This document shows, in pieces, positions 28,297 through 37,163 of a stretch of 64,000 nt of DNA; position 1 is the stretch's first letter, and the number at the start of each line of letters is the position of its first letter. The translations under genes were made by a program, and so were the position numbers. Source of the DNA: Cytophagales bacterium (GTDB lineage Bacteria; Bacteroidota; Bacteroidia; Cytophagales; 172606-1); assembly GCA_030446715.1 (NCBI GenBank), contig JAUJMU010000004.1, forward strand, positions 418,931-482,930, given 5' to 3'. The notes beneath the pieces are model-generated. The model made no database searches. It saw only the letters and a program-made list of their open reading frames with translations, and was not told the origin of the DNA.

Positions 28297-28362
28297 CTAT
28301 AATTGCATGGTCAGGTGAACAAAAAATTCTTTGGCGGTTTCGCGGATAATCAGTTCGTGCCG
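28297..28362 (-). pseudogene. C-terminal stub of a LytS-type histidine kinase
   Basis: The last 21 residues before a stop read RHELIIRETAKEFFVHLTMQ and L, a pattern like the end of LytS-family kinases in Bacteroidota (R-H-x-L-x-I-x-E ... F-x-V-x-L-x-L). It sits 29 bp before the LytTR regulator, where the kinase normally ends. No kinase motif is found further upstream, so the rest has been deleted. The match is short. Confidence 0.45.
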
Positions 28363-28512
28363 GGAAAGGCAGGAATGGTAAGCTTGATGAATATTGTATG
28401 GTGGCAGTTTATTGTTTGGATAAAAAGATGCGACAAAATTCTTAACGGGATATTTAAAATCGTAAAGGATTCTGGAAATGATCATAGCATAGATGAGCAC
28501 TAGCCGTGATTT

Positions 28513-28977
28513 TTAAATTGTGATAAGTTGATTGAGTGTAGCGAGACTATCAATTACCCGAATGCCCTGCTGCTGGCAGGAAACCGTAAAATCAGGATCA
28601 TAGGTTGCCAGATAGGCGAATCCGTACTGGCGGCAGGCAGCTAGAATCTGCGCATCGTTAGGCAAAAGGTTGTACTGTTGCATCACAGCCGCTACTTCCG
28701 TAAGGGCGCAGCTGTGGTCGGTGGCGTAATGGAACTGGCGCAGAAACGGCGTTGGGTCGTATTGCTGCAGAAGAGCCGGTATCTGCTGGCTGCCCTTCAG
28801 GGTACGTGGTGATTTTCCCGCAACGTCCCCCAGGTAGTGGTAAAGGAATTCACTGATCACCGTTCCGTTGATGAATAAGCGGTAATCCCGCAGGATAAGT
28901 TCGTTGAGTAAATCCGTCTGGCGGTTTTTGACATATTCCACCAAAACAGAACTGTCCAGGAAGATACTGACGGACAT
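28513..28977 (-). CDS. PIN-domain toxin (VapC-like)
   Basis: A 154-residue PIN-domain ribonuclease. Acidic residues expected for the metal site are visible: Asp8 in IFLDSSVLVEY, Glu in GTVISEFLYH, Asp in LLPNDAQILAA and Asp in YLATYDPDF. VapC-type toxins cleave tRNA or rRNA. Its start lies 3 bp beyond the stop codon of the antitoxin gene, so the two form an operon. The frame is intact, unlike the other two toxin-antitoxin pairs in the window. Confidence 0.85.
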   Translation of the reverse strand: MSVSIFLDSSVLVEYVKNRQTDLLNELILRDYRLFINGTVISEFLYHYLGDVAGKSPRTLKGSQQIPALLQQYDPTPFLRQFHYATDHSCALTEVAAVMQQYNLLPNDAQILAACRQYGFAYLATYDPDFTVSCQQQGIRVIDSLATLNQLITI

Positions 28978-28980
28978 GGG

Positions 28981-29214
28981 TTACTGGTTATAGTATTCAT
29001 CCTCATCCACCGGATTGTCGTACCTGGCAATCCCGGCAAATTGTTGAATCGTTGCCAGACGAGTACGGATTTCATCGGCTGCGGCCGGAGTTTCAGTAGC
29101 CTGCTGCCCGGTAGCCAGCACAATAATTTCCACTTCCCGGCCGGTAAATTCTTCGGGCAAATCAATCACGAGTTGCCGGTTTTGAGGAGTTCTGATCAAT
29201 CTGAGGGCGTTCAT
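28981..29214 (-). CDS. Antitoxin of the PIN-domain toxin
   Basis: A 77-residue protein with a short N-terminal beta/helix part (LVIDLPEEFTGREVEIIVL), as in AbrB/VapB-like small antitoxins of Bacteroidota, and an acidic C-terminus (DNPVDEDEYYNQ) that probably wraps around the toxin. It is encoded immediately before the toxin gene on the same strand. Confidence 0.75.
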   Translation of the reverse strand: MNALRLIRTPQNRQLVIDLPEEFTGREVEIIVLATGQQATETPAAADEIRTRLATIQQFAGIARYDNPVDEDEYYNQ

Positions 29215-29256
29215 GTAGTGTTAAATGCTTGGTTCACTTCACATATCATGGAAATT

Positions 29257-29427
29257 ACGGATTATGCCGCAATTTTCGTTCAAAAGACGCCACAAATTCT
29301 TCAAAACTATAGGCCACAAAACTTACTCCCGTAGCCAGGTGCAGTTCGTCTGAAAACGCTTTTTGTTCCGGATTTAGGCGGTCCCGACCCATTTTAACTT
29401 CTACCCTGATAAATTTACCATCCGAAC
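29257..29427 (-). pseudogene. C-terminal fragment of a VRR-NUC nuclease domain protein
   Basis: The frame reads FIRVEVKMGRDRLNPEQKAF and ends ATGVSFVAYSFEEFVASFER plus a few residues before a stop. The V-E-V-K-x-G-x-D-x-L-x-x-E-Q core is the typical VRR-NUC motif with the catalytic Glu-x-Lys. The N-terminal catalytic Asp region is gone, and the plus-strand sequence that replaces it belongs to another fragment, marking a deletion joint near 29430. Phages and plasmids often carry this family. Confidence 0.55.
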
Positions 29428-29432
29428 GGCGG

Positions 29433-29672
29433 CTGAATCAGGACAATGAATTTACGCTGCATTCAGATAATACTTCATATCCGCCCTTTACGCTGCCGGC
29501 CGAGGAGATCAGGGAAATCTGGTGGGTACGCGGCATTCTGACTACGCAGATACCGGCTAATTCCAATGAGGTGCAGGACCGGCTGATTGAGACGATTGAA
29601 ATACTGGGGAAAACTACGGCCCATACCGAAAACCTCATTCAGCAACTGATTGCCAAAGTGACGGCAGACTAA
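29433..29672 (+). pseudogene. 3' fragment of an unidentified gene
   Basis: An open frame without a proper start runs into TAA at 29670-29672 and contains FTLPAEEIREIWWVRGILTT and a helical tail (IETIEILGKTTAHTENLIQQ). Composition and codon use look coding, but I do not recognise the family. It starts at the joint with the VRR-NUC fragment, so it has lost its 5' part. Confidence 0.4.
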
Positions 29673-29720
29673 GCTAAAAGCATCTGTGCAAAAATGAACA
29701 CCAATAGGAACACCAAAAGA

Positions 29721-29767
29721 AAACCGCTTAAAAATTCAGTTTATATATTACTGATTTTAAGCGGTTT
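29721..29767. repeat. Inverted repeat with 13-bp arms
   Basis: AAACCGCTTAAAA (29721-29733) and TTTTAAGCGGTTT (29755-29767) pair perfectly. It lies between the fragment ending at 29672 and the IS110 remnant and could be a terminator or the mark of a former element end. Confidence 0.5.
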
Positions 29768-29793
29768 ATTGCAGTATCAGTACTGCTCAATGT

Positions 29794-30198
29794 ACCCGGG
29801 AACTGGAAAGCCTGCACCAAACCAAAACTGTGCTTAATAACCAGTTGCATGCCTTATCCCACACTCAGTTTGAGAGTAAATCGACGCAGAAAAGGCTGCA
29901 ATCGATGATCAGACTCCTTGACAAGCAGATTGAAAGCATTCAGAAAGAAGTTGCCCGGTTAGTGGAATCGGATCCGGAGCTGAAAAGAAAGCTCGGGCAT
30001 ATTACTCAAATCAAGGGCGTCGGCTTAATGAGTGCCGTAACTGTAATTGCCGAAACCAACGGTTTTACACTCTTTGAGAACAGCAAACAGCTGGTGAGCT
30101 ACGCCGGCTATGATGTTGTGGAGAATCAATCCGGCAAAAGAGCTGGGAAAACCGGTATTTCCAAAAAGGGAAATTACCGCATCCGGCGCATTTTGTGA
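29794..30198 (+). pseudogene. IS110-family transposase, C-terminal fragment
   Basis: About 134 residues of the Transposase_20 part: ITQIKGVGLMSAVTVIAETN, then QLVSYAGYDVVENQSGKRAG and GISKKGNYRIRRIL. The N-terminal DEDD catalytic domain is absent and the last 50 or so residues have been replaced by the left end of the IS21 at 30196. It is a relic. Confidence 0.8.
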
Positions 30199-30292
30199 GT
30201 ATGCCGGAGATGTTGAGCCAGGGGTAACGGTTCAATAGTGAGCCACCTTGAGCCACCTGTGGATAAGTGGCAGGCGGGTACAAAAGTAAAAA

Positions 30293-31036
30293 CTAGGCAG
30301 TTATTTCCGAGAGGTTTTTCCTTTTTCTCAAGGAGCCGCCTTTGAGTTCTATCCGGTGGGCCTGATGCAGGATACGGTCCAGGATAGCATCAGCAAGCGT
30401 AGGATCAGCCAGATATTCATGCCACTTACTTACCGGTAGTTGAGAAGTGATGATGGTGGAGCCTTTGCCATGGCGGTCTTCCATCATCTCCAGTAAAATA
30501 TAGCGGGAGCCTTTGTCAATGGGCGTAAGGCCAAAGTCATCAAGTATCAAAAGGTCCTGTTTCTCAAGACGCGTCATCTCCCGGCTGTAGGAGTTATCGG
30601 CCTGGGCCATCTTGAGTCGGGTAAGGAGTTTACTGGTACTCTGGTAGTATACCTTGTAGCCCTTCACGCAGGCCTGGTGTCCCAGCGCCGAAGCCAAAAA
30701 GCTTTTTCCAGCGCCGGTAGCGCCGGTAATAATCACATTCTCGTGCCGGTCCACAAAGCTGCAGTCGGACAAGCGTTGCCACTGGTTGGTGTCTAGATTA
30801 CGGGCCGTCTGGTGATCCACGTCCGGTAAGGCGGCCTGGTAGCGGAAGCGGGCATTGGCAAGACTGCGGCGGATGTGATTCTGCCGGTGGTTCCACTCGG
30901 CTTCCAGTAAACAAGCAATCCATTCATCGGGCGTTAGCCGCTCAAAGGAACGGCTTTCCAGGCTGGTCTGAAAAGCAGTGGCCATGCCCGATAAGTTCAT
31001 GGCTTTCATCTGGGAAAGAATTGTCTGGTGATTCAT
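30293..31036 (-). CDS. istB: IS21 helper ATPase IstB
   Basis: A 247-residue DnaC-like AAA+ ATPase that selects target DNA for IstA. It shows Walker A GATGAGKSFLASALGH, Walker B DLLILDDFGLTPI and the sensor segment STIITSQLPVSKWHE. The length is normal and the gene follows istA on the same strand with a 230-bp gap. Confidence 0.93.
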   Translation of the reverse strand: MNHQTILSQMKAMNLSGMATAFQTSLESRSFERLTPDEWIACLLEAEWNHRQNHIRRSLANARFRYQAALPDVDHQTARNLDTNQWQRLSDCSFVDRHENVIITGATGAGKSFLASALGHQACVKGYKVYYQSTSKLLTRLKMAQADNSYSREMTRLEKQDLLILDDFGLTPIDKGSRYILLEMMEDRHGKGSTIITSQLPVSKWHEYLADPTLADAILDRILHQAHRIELKGGSLRKRKNLSEITA

Positions 31037-31269
31037 TGAGAAGATATTTGGGGTAAGACAGATTAATTAGCAGGCGTGGCAACGTATTATTGGTAATAAG
31101 CCTGTCCCCGGATATTGAGGTGCAGCGGAATAACCGGCGTATCTTCTCCGGCTGATTCAATCGCCTCAAGATGCTTGTCGAGAATCTCGAGCACGGTCCG
31201 GCAGGAGTAGTTCTGGTAGTGGAGCGCCCTTTGACAGGCTTTCCAGCCGGCCTTTGCCTACTTTCTTTT

Positions 31270-32670
31270 CTAGGGAGAGTACCTAAACAAGCTGGACCTT
31301 AAATCAGATGATTTAATCTGAGGTCCATACCCCTGCTCAGGGTGTTTCTTACTCTGAAGTATCCCTGAGATGAAGGCTTTGGTCTGAGGACCAACCTTAG
31401 CGGCCCACTGCTCAAAGCATTCTACGTTCCACTCGGCTACAAACCGGTGGGTGGAAGGCAGATGATGGGCCTGGGTGGAGTAGCCATACTGGCGGTAGTT
31501 TCGCTCGTGGACGGCAATGCGGTCGTAGCCCGAGTAAATCTCCACCAGTTGTTCATTGCAAGCGAGTTTCACCTGCTGGCCTACGTAGCGGAAAGGCACC
31601 GAGTAGTAATGCTTATCCGAGGATAGCAAGACGTGGGAGTTCTTCTGCACCCTGGCCAGACTATACTCCCTTATCTGGTAAGACTCCACCGGCAGGACTT
31701 GCAGAGCCGACTTTTCTACCTGTTCAAACAGACCTTTGCGGCTATAGGAGCGGTTCTGAAAACGGATCTGGTTGTAGACCGGCAGCAGCGAGTGGATGGC
31801 CTGGTTGAGCTGCTCGAGCGAGAAAAACACCTGATTCCGTAAAGGAGCAAACACACGCTGATAGGCCAAGTTCACGGCCCCTTCCACTAGTGATTTGTCG
31901 CATGGCTTTGCCGGACGGGCCGGCAGAACGGCCATTCCATAGTGGTGGGCAAAGTCCTCGAACGTCTCATTCAGCAGGGGTTCGTAGCGGGAGGCTTTGG
32001 TAACGGCCGCCTTCAGATTATCCGGCACTACTGCCCTTGGTACGCCGCCAAAGTAGCGCAAGGCGTTTTCAATGCCTTTGATCACAAAAGCTTTCTTCTG
32101 ACTGGGCAGCGCTTCTATGTACGTGTACTGGCTAGCTCCCAGTACGCACACGAGTACTTCTACTTCCGTAACCTGACCACTTTGGGGATCGGTGATTGAC
32201 AGCTTCTTGCCAGTAAAATCAACAAATAACTTCTCTCCGGCTGTGTGCTCAAGGTGCACATGCACCTTCCGGCTTTGCTGCCACTGACCGAAGTGATAAC
32301 AGAACTGGGTGTACTGGTAGCCCTCGGGATTCTTTTTCCGGTACTCTTCCCACAACAACCGTCGCGTCACCCCGTCGCGCCTTAATTCCTTTTTCAGGTA
32401 TTCAAACAGACTGGATAATATCCCGTAGCGGGAGGCATCCTTCTCGGGAGCATGTACTACTACAGGCGAAACGATTGCCGACAGTTCCCCTTCCGGCAGG
32501 GCCAGTAACTGCTGGTAACTCTGCCCCGATGACTGCACTTGTTTTAAGTACCTGATCAGCGTGGTCCTTGACAGGCGCAGCTGCCGGCTGACGGACTGGT
32601 TGGAAGATCCGCCAGCCTTCAGGCGGATGATATCTCGTAGCTTGTTCATTCTGATTCTCTTGTTGGCCAT
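31270..32670 (-). CDS. istA: IS21 transposase IstA
   Basis: A 466-residue transposase: N-terminal helix-turn-helix (IIRLKAGGSSNQSVSRQLRL), the DDE integrase core with LFVDFTGKKLSITD, VPDNLKAAVTKAS and the later Glu segment LVEGAVNLAYQRV, and the C-terminal beta domain. The reading frame is complete. Confidence 0.92.
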   Translation of the reverse strand: MANKRIRMNKLRDIIRLKAGGSSNQSVSRQLRLSRTTLIRYLKQVQSSGQSYQQLLALPEGELSAIVSPVVVHAPEKDASRYGILSSLFEYLKKELRRDGVTRRLLWEEYRKKNPEGYQYTQFCYHFGQWQQSRKVHVHLEHTAGEKLFVDFTGKKLSITDPQSGQVTEVEVLVCVLGASQYTYIEALPSQKKAFVIKGIENALRYFGGVPRAVVPDNLKAAVTKASRYEPLLNETFEDFAHHYGMAVLPARPAKPCDKSLVEGAVNLAYQRVFAPLRNQVFFSLEQLNQAIHSLLPVYNQIRFQNRSYSRKGLFEQVEKSALQVLPVESYQIREYSLARVQKNSHVLLSSDKHYYSVPFRYVGQQVKLACNEQLVEIYSGYDRIAVHERNYRQYGYSTQAHHLPSTHRFVAEWNVECFEQWAAKVGPQTKAFISGILQSKKHPEQGYGPQIKSSDLRSSLFRYSP

Positions 32671-32740
32671 GGATGCTCCGGGTCTGTTTCAGCCCTAAAG
32701 CACTTACTATTCAAGAGAAATCAAACACCCCTACTTAAAC

Positions 32741-32830
32741 TGTTCACTTTGCTCCGGATTTTACGGCCTCCCTACCCGTAATCGGGTGTACAGCTTGCTC
32801 CGGATTTCACTGTTCACTTTGCTCCGTATT
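32741..32830. repeat. Direct repeats at the right end of IS21
   Basis: Three copies of a TGTTCACTTTGCTCCGGATT-like unit occur at 32741, 32788 (diverged) and 32811. IS21 elements carry such multiple transposase-binding repeats at their ends. Confidence 0.65.
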
Positions 32831-32835
32831 ATTCA

Positions 32836-32951
32836 ATGGAGTAATCTGGCACGTGCAGCGGAACGATACCGGGGGCTTGTTCACCGAGCAGGATACGGTT
32901 TACCATAATCCCGAGGCACTGAGCAAATTGAAGTACCCACCGGAAGCTTGA
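32836..32951 (+). pseudogene. 3' fragment of an unidentified gene next to IS21
   Basis: The frame reads GVIWHVQRNDTGGLFTEQDT and ends YHNPEALSKLKYPPEA before TGA at 32949-32951. It begins at the IS21 end and has no start codon. The family is not recognised. Confidence 0.35.
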
Positions 32952-33729
32952 GACCGTACATAGATTGCCCCAAGTTGTCCGGCTTGTTCATAATACTCCA
33001 GAGCAGCCTGTGCATGGGCGACGAGCGTGGCCGGGTTCTTCAGGCGCAGGGAGTCAGGCGCGAACTCAGGTGGGAGCCGGGCAGCAGCTTCCCTCACCAC
33101 AAGCTGAGCCAGAAGTTCCCGGGTTAGTAAAATCCAGGGTTAAAGCGGGGAAGGATACTCGGCTAAATATTGCCCGAGCAAATACTGGTTGAGCGTGCCC
33201 ACGTGACGGGGCAGATACCAGAAAGAAAAGGCTTGTAGGTAAAGAGTGCCGATACGGGTTGATCGGCCAGTTTTTCCGATACTGAAGAATCGTTAAGCGA
33301 AGCGAGCCACTCCCACTTGTACTGCTCATCAGGAAAAGGTACGCTTTGCTGCAGGTAGGCCTCCACGTGATTGCCCAATTGCACGAGGTGCTCGAGTTCA
33401 ACCGGCACTGCTTCCATCTGCCGCTGCACCTTGAGCTGCTCGATGAGGCGACTAGTAGTGGCAATCGTTTCCTTCATCTGCCGGGCTGTTTCCAGATGAG
33501 CTTTCCGTTGCTGCTCATCCAGCAGCTTCCGTCCTTGCCGCAGCAGCTGGAAGTAGGGCTGATAGATCGAATAGTATCGCATCAGGGCCAGCCCGCAGGT
33601 CCTGTGCCATTCCCTTGGATCACCACCTGAAAGGTATGCTTCCATCAGATTGTACTGCCGGCGGTTCATCTGGTGGTAATCCATTTCCAGTTCGGTGAGC
33701 ATTGTTTGGAGCTGCGTACTGTCAGGCAT
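32900..33729 (-). pseudogene. Broken gene for a helical protein of unknown function
   Basis: The N-terminal part (start 33729, MPDSTQLQTMLTELEMDYHQ) is helical and charged and runs to about 33230. A frame change there continues as FWYLPRHVGTLNQYLLGQYL and stops at TAA (33140-33142). Beyond the stop the same frame stays coding-like (ELLAQLVVREAAARLPPEFA, then AALEYYEQAGQLGAIYV) down to about 32943. So one protein of about 260 residues has been broken by one indel and one nonsense codon. No family is recognised. It is the last gene of the accessory cluster that includes two small membrane proteins upstream. Confidence 0.5.
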
Positions 33730-34079
33730 AAGCGTTAGAGTATCGTAGTCAGATCAGCAAGCATAGCGAAAAGCAAACTTGCAAAAAGACTTCTGGGCAG
33801 GACCTGTCGTTTCACGAGGTATCTGGCTTTGCGCCTCTGAGGAGGCTAAAGGAGCCAAATAAGAGAGCAACGCTCTGGTGTAAAACCTGCTGCAAGCTTT
33901 AGAAGAGTCAGAGAGCTTGCTTCGTATATTCTTCTGCCGCTAAGGAAAAAGAAGGGAACTGCGCCACCCCTGCCTTTCTGCTTACAACCTAGTTGTTTTA
34001 CTTACTTCTTTTTATTCAAATAGTTCAATTATTTATGGTACTTCAGTTAATTCATTTGCTTGCTTTTATTCAAACCACT
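33730..34079. other. Intergenic stretch without recognised features
   Basis: No open frame of interest and no clear hairpin or repeat. It separates two genes of the decayed accessory cluster. Confidence 0.4.
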
Positions 34080-34498
34080 TCATTCTAGCAGACGTCCCAT
34101 ATTGCTCCTAAGCGTTAAGGATTCTAAAAACAGCATCAAAACGCAACACTCGACGTGCTTGACGGGTAGCTGCTCGAGGGCAGCAGTAGATTCATCTGCC
34201 AGAAGAACCCCAATGTATGCCAGGAATTGCTAGGACTAGGATTTGCCGGGGAGAAAGGCGGGTTCTTTTTGGCTTCCTGAGCGGGTGATTCCTCCTCTGC
34301 CCGGGCCATCTTCTCAAATACCTGGCTTAACTCAAAATAATAGGTACGCAGACTACTGGCCGTTTTAGTCTCCGTATGGCTAGGTTCTGCTCTCCTAACC
34401 ATCGTTGGCCCTTGCTTGCGGTCGGCGTAAAGCAGTGACAAGGCAAAGGTAACGGCCAGTACCAGCAGGGCGATGCCGCCAATTTCAAAAGGTGTCAT
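34080..34498 (-). pseudogene. Small membrane protein with cytoplasmic tail, frameshifted
   Basis: From ATG at 34498 the protein starts MTPFEIGGIALLVLAVTFAL, a single membrane helix (about 5-25), followed by a charged tail (YYFELSQVFEKMARAEEESP). Near 34230 a one-base loss moves the reading into a poor frame; in the other frame a plausible ending continues QFLAYIGVLLADESTAALEQ to TGA at 34080-34082. The family is unknown. An ISKra4 copy sits 11 bp upstream of its start and separates it from its presumed ribosome-binding site and from the preceding gene of the same unit. Confidence 0.5.
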
Positions 34499-34509
34499 AG
34501 TATACTTGT

Positions 34510-35730
34510 GGGTGTACGACAAATTGCAGATTAAGTCGAAATAAGTTGGCGGACCGTATGCCAGAGTCCACTGCTGTGGGCTACTCGCAGATTGGCTACT
34601 TGTTGCGCTCCTTGCGTAGTCCATGCTGTCCGGAACGCTTGAGCCGGTGCTGAATGACATGGCGGTGGGCCGCTTCCATTGGACCTGAACCGATCAAGAG
34701 TTCTTTTTGGCGAAAGGTTTTATAGCGCATTCGTTTGAGATTATGCTGATAATAAGTGCAAATACTTTTTTGCAGTTGTTTGGCTTTACCGCTACAACTC
34801 ATCAGGGCAATCGAGGCTAGGACGGTTTCGGCCTGATCCTCTAGTAAGAGTTCTTCCTGTTGCCCAACCCACTCTTTACGCAGGGCTTGATCCCTGAAAG
34901 CTTCCAAGGCAAAATCGCATAAACGTTCTTTGACGTGATAATAATCTAAAATCTGCACTGAGTCGGGATAATACTGTTCGATCCAATCCCAGATCCCTTG
35001 GGCACCATCGGCAATCCAAACCAAATTAGTCAGGTGATCTACTTGCGGGGATAGCTTCTCAAGGAAAGTGTGATGATCACCTAAATGGGCTACGTACTGG
35101 CTTTGGTGGATAAAATTCCGCTGCGCACTGGCCGCTAAAAGCGCACTGGCCGCAAACACCCGCCCTAATTTCATTTTCTTTCCAGCCTTCTTTTCGGGTT
35201 AAGACCATACCGCCATCCATCATTGCGTAATGCAACTGGCCTTCTTTGGGCTTAACTGCATCCGCCTGCTGGGCACGGGTTTCTTGCCATACCTGTCCGT
35301 AAGTATGGGTAAGTCTTTCAATTTGTTTGGCATTTACTTGAATGCCTGAGAGCTTTTCGAGCAACTGCTCTCCTTCGGCAAACACGCAGGCTTGCCTAAT
35401 AATACTACTCTTTCCTGCAGATATGCACTTTGGCTAAAGCCTTTAGGGCAATGGCAGTAGCGGTGATCTTTGCTTACAGTGATCCAGCCATACTTACTTT
35501 GCAGGCTTTTTTATTACGGTCTTTACTCACCGGGCCTAAACTTTCTTCAAATACTTCTCGGCTGATTGCCTGCCAATGCTCATCAAACGTCTTCTCGTAA
35601 TCGTACCCGTTTTTTTGTTCCGCTAAGGCTTTCTCTAAACTTGCTATTTTCTCTAGTAAACTTGCTCGATTAATCATATGCTACTCAGTTTTTCCCTAAT
35701 TTACTCCTTTCTGCATTTTGTCGTACACCC
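34510..35730 (-). mobile_element. ISKra4-family element with 9-bp target duplication
   Basis: Terminal inverted repeats GGGTGTACGACAAATTGCAG (34510-34529) and its complement at 35711-35730 differ by one base. TATACTTGT is present at 34501-34509 and again at 35731-35739, a clean 9-bp target duplication as expected for this family. Length is 1221 bp. The transposase inside is frameshifted, so the copy is dead but its boundaries are intact. Confidence 0.85.
34596..35677 (-). pseudogene. ISKra4-family transposase, broken into three frames
   Basis: Three consecutive minus-strand frames (35474-35677, 35077-35385, 34596-35174) form one transposase. The C-terminal part is diagnostic: NLVWIADGAQGIWDWIEQYY with a catalytic Asp, ILDYYHVKERLCDFA and the ending GSGPMEAAHRHVIQHRLKRS with the Glu. 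At least two indels separate the parts. Confidence 0.8.
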
Positions 35731-35739
35731 TATACTTGT

Positions 35740-36083
35740 TTACTTCTTACTGTCTCTGTACTGCCGCTCGTACTCCTTCATACGGCTGTAATTCACGTAA
35801 GTGAATCTTAACAGGATAAGCCACTACTAGGCTGTGTCTGGTGAATCCCCCGATCAGGAAGTTTGATGCAATAGGAGGCACTTTTTCGGCCGATTTTACC
35901 CTGTGAAATGATTCATCAGACACAGCCTAACCCGGCCGCAAAGTAATACCAGAACCCGGCAGGCTTTTCTTTACTCATTGCCGGGGCCACCAGGCAAGCC
36001 ACTACGGCCGTAAACAGCTGCAGAAAGGTTTTAAACAGATCCAGTTCAACCTCTATGGCCTTGGCCAGTTGCTCTCTATCCAT
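35740..36083 (-). pseudogene. Small membrane protein interrupted by a MITE
   Basis: The gene starts at 36083 with MDREQLAKAIEVELDLFKTF and a membrane helix (LQLFTAVVACLVAPAM) and is cut at 35930 by a 103-bp inverted-repeat element. Beyond the element, coding-like sequence resumes at about 35827; one frame reads WLILLRFTYVNYSRMKEYER and ends at TAA (35740-35742). The next gene (MTPFEIGG) would follow within 20 bp if the ISKra4 were removed, so the two formed one operon. The family is unknown; the joint frame across the MITE is not certain. Confidence 0.5.
35828..35930. mobile_element. MITE-like element with about 20-bp inverted repeats
   Basis: AGGCTGTGTCTGGTGAATC at the left and GATTCATCAGACACAGCCT at the right are inverted copies with one mismatch plus a gap. 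The element of about 100 bp has no coding capacity and lies inside a gene. The flanking TA could be a 2-bp target duplication; the parent transposon is not present in the window. Confidence 0.65.
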
Positions 36084-36164
36084 GTATAGTAACTGAAATA
36101 TAAGGAAAAAAAGTTTACGCTCGTTCTGGTGCTGCTTGCAGGACCAGAATAGTCCATCAATTAT

Positions 36165-37058
36165 TTACGTTCCGCAAGGATACTGATACAGATAGTAATC
36201 CAGGTACTTGGTACTGCGGAAGGCAACCGGCCGGAGCCGGGCAATGTCCTGATCTTTCAGTTTGAATTCCTTCCTGAGCCGGGATTGGGAATAGGTGTTT
36301 TCGGGGTAATCTCTCACTACTGGTACCCAGTCCCGGCCCATCTCAATCCATTCCAGTCATAAAGATTCACGTACCTGATGCTTTGAGAAGCACTACTCCT
36401 TTTGGCAGTATCGGCGTGATCTTGCGCAGCTGCTCTTGCTGGTTTGGGTAATCAAGTTCACTACGGCAGGGCTTCGTTTGTCTTTCAACCAATGAATCCG
36501 CTCGTGCGGCCAGTTTTTCGAACTTGAGCTCCACATCCGAGTAGTGCTTGAAGTCGGGATGTCTTCCTCCTGCTCGTAGATGGCTTGCAGATGCAAGCGG
36601 TCTCCGTACTCTTCCCAGATGGATAACTCATAACCGGTAATGAGGGGACAATACAGCGCGCCGCTGCCGACTCTCTGGCCGCTTTTCCAACCAGCAGGGA
36701 AGCCCCTACGTCTATGCCATTCCAGTGCTCCCAGAGATGTGCTGGGAAGGGCAAACCCAGCCTGGTCGAAAAGTTCCTGTGTTTTCCGGGCACCCAGCTT
36801 ATCCCAGTACTGGTTCTCCTGCTGCTGCAGATTCGCCAGGAACTGCTCCACCTGCTGCCTTTCCCGCTCCTGGAGGGCCCGCTGGTGTTTGGTTTCCTCT
36901 ACTACTGCCTGCCGTTCCGGACTGATCAGGTATTCCCATACATCACGGGTAGCCAGACAATCAGCCAGGGCCTGGTGCGGCCGGTCCGTCCACTCGTGCA
37001 GTACGTAGTCGGCCGCCGTATCCAGGCTCTGCCAGCGGCAATCCTGGTCTTTTCTCAG
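36165..37058 (-). pseudogene. 5'-truncated, frameshifted DEDDh-like exonuclease gene
   Basis: The first visible residues (DCRWQSLDTAADYVLHEWTD, then RPHQALADCLATRDVWEYL) resemble the ExoIII motif H-x-A-x-x-D of DEDDh 3'-5' exonucleases. The catalytic DxE part upstream is gone; an IS3 lies about 130 bp further upstream. A helical region follows (36393-36851), then an indel near 36555 continues as FKHYSDVELKFEKLAARADS. A final open piece of 58 residues (36165-36341, MGRDWVPVVRDYPENTYSQS) is either the C-terminus after another frame break or a separate small gene. The exonuclease assignment rests on one motif. Confidence 0.45.
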
Positions 37059-37144
37059 CCTACACCAAAAGTTATTATTAACAATTTAATAACTAAACTC
37101 CTTTGGTGGAAACCCAGGACACTCCCCACCCTCTCAGTATTGGA

Positions 37145-37163
37145 ACGTTAAAGTTTACGGTTA
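37145..37163 (+). repeat. 19-bp dispersed direct repeat, copy 1
   Basis: ACGTTAAAGTTTACGGTTA occurs here and exactly again at 38574-38592, and in a diverged form at about 40853-40871. All three copies are preceded within 20 bp by a C/T-rich word containing CTCT. Confidence 0.6.

Larger units (their letters stand above)
30196..32835 (-). mobile_element. IS21-family insertion sequence (intact coding capacity)
   Basis: The element carries istA and istB on the minus strand. Approximate ends are set by a TGAGTATGCCGGAG-like left end and an imperfectly matching right end (reverse complement TGAATAATACGGAG); the ends are tentative and no target duplication is seen. Three direct copies of a TTGCTCCG motif lie at the right end. 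Both genes are open, so this is the only complete transposition machinery in the window. Confidence 0.75.

Noticed and set aside
28981-28996. GTTATAG near the antitoxin stop as a further cassette boundary
   Set aside because: It falls inside the coding sequence (EYYNQ-stop) and has no palindrome beside it; coincidence is more likely.
32836-32951. Target duplication for IS21
   Set aside because: The sequences flanking the two proposed ends do not match, so no duplication is claimed and the ends stay tentative.
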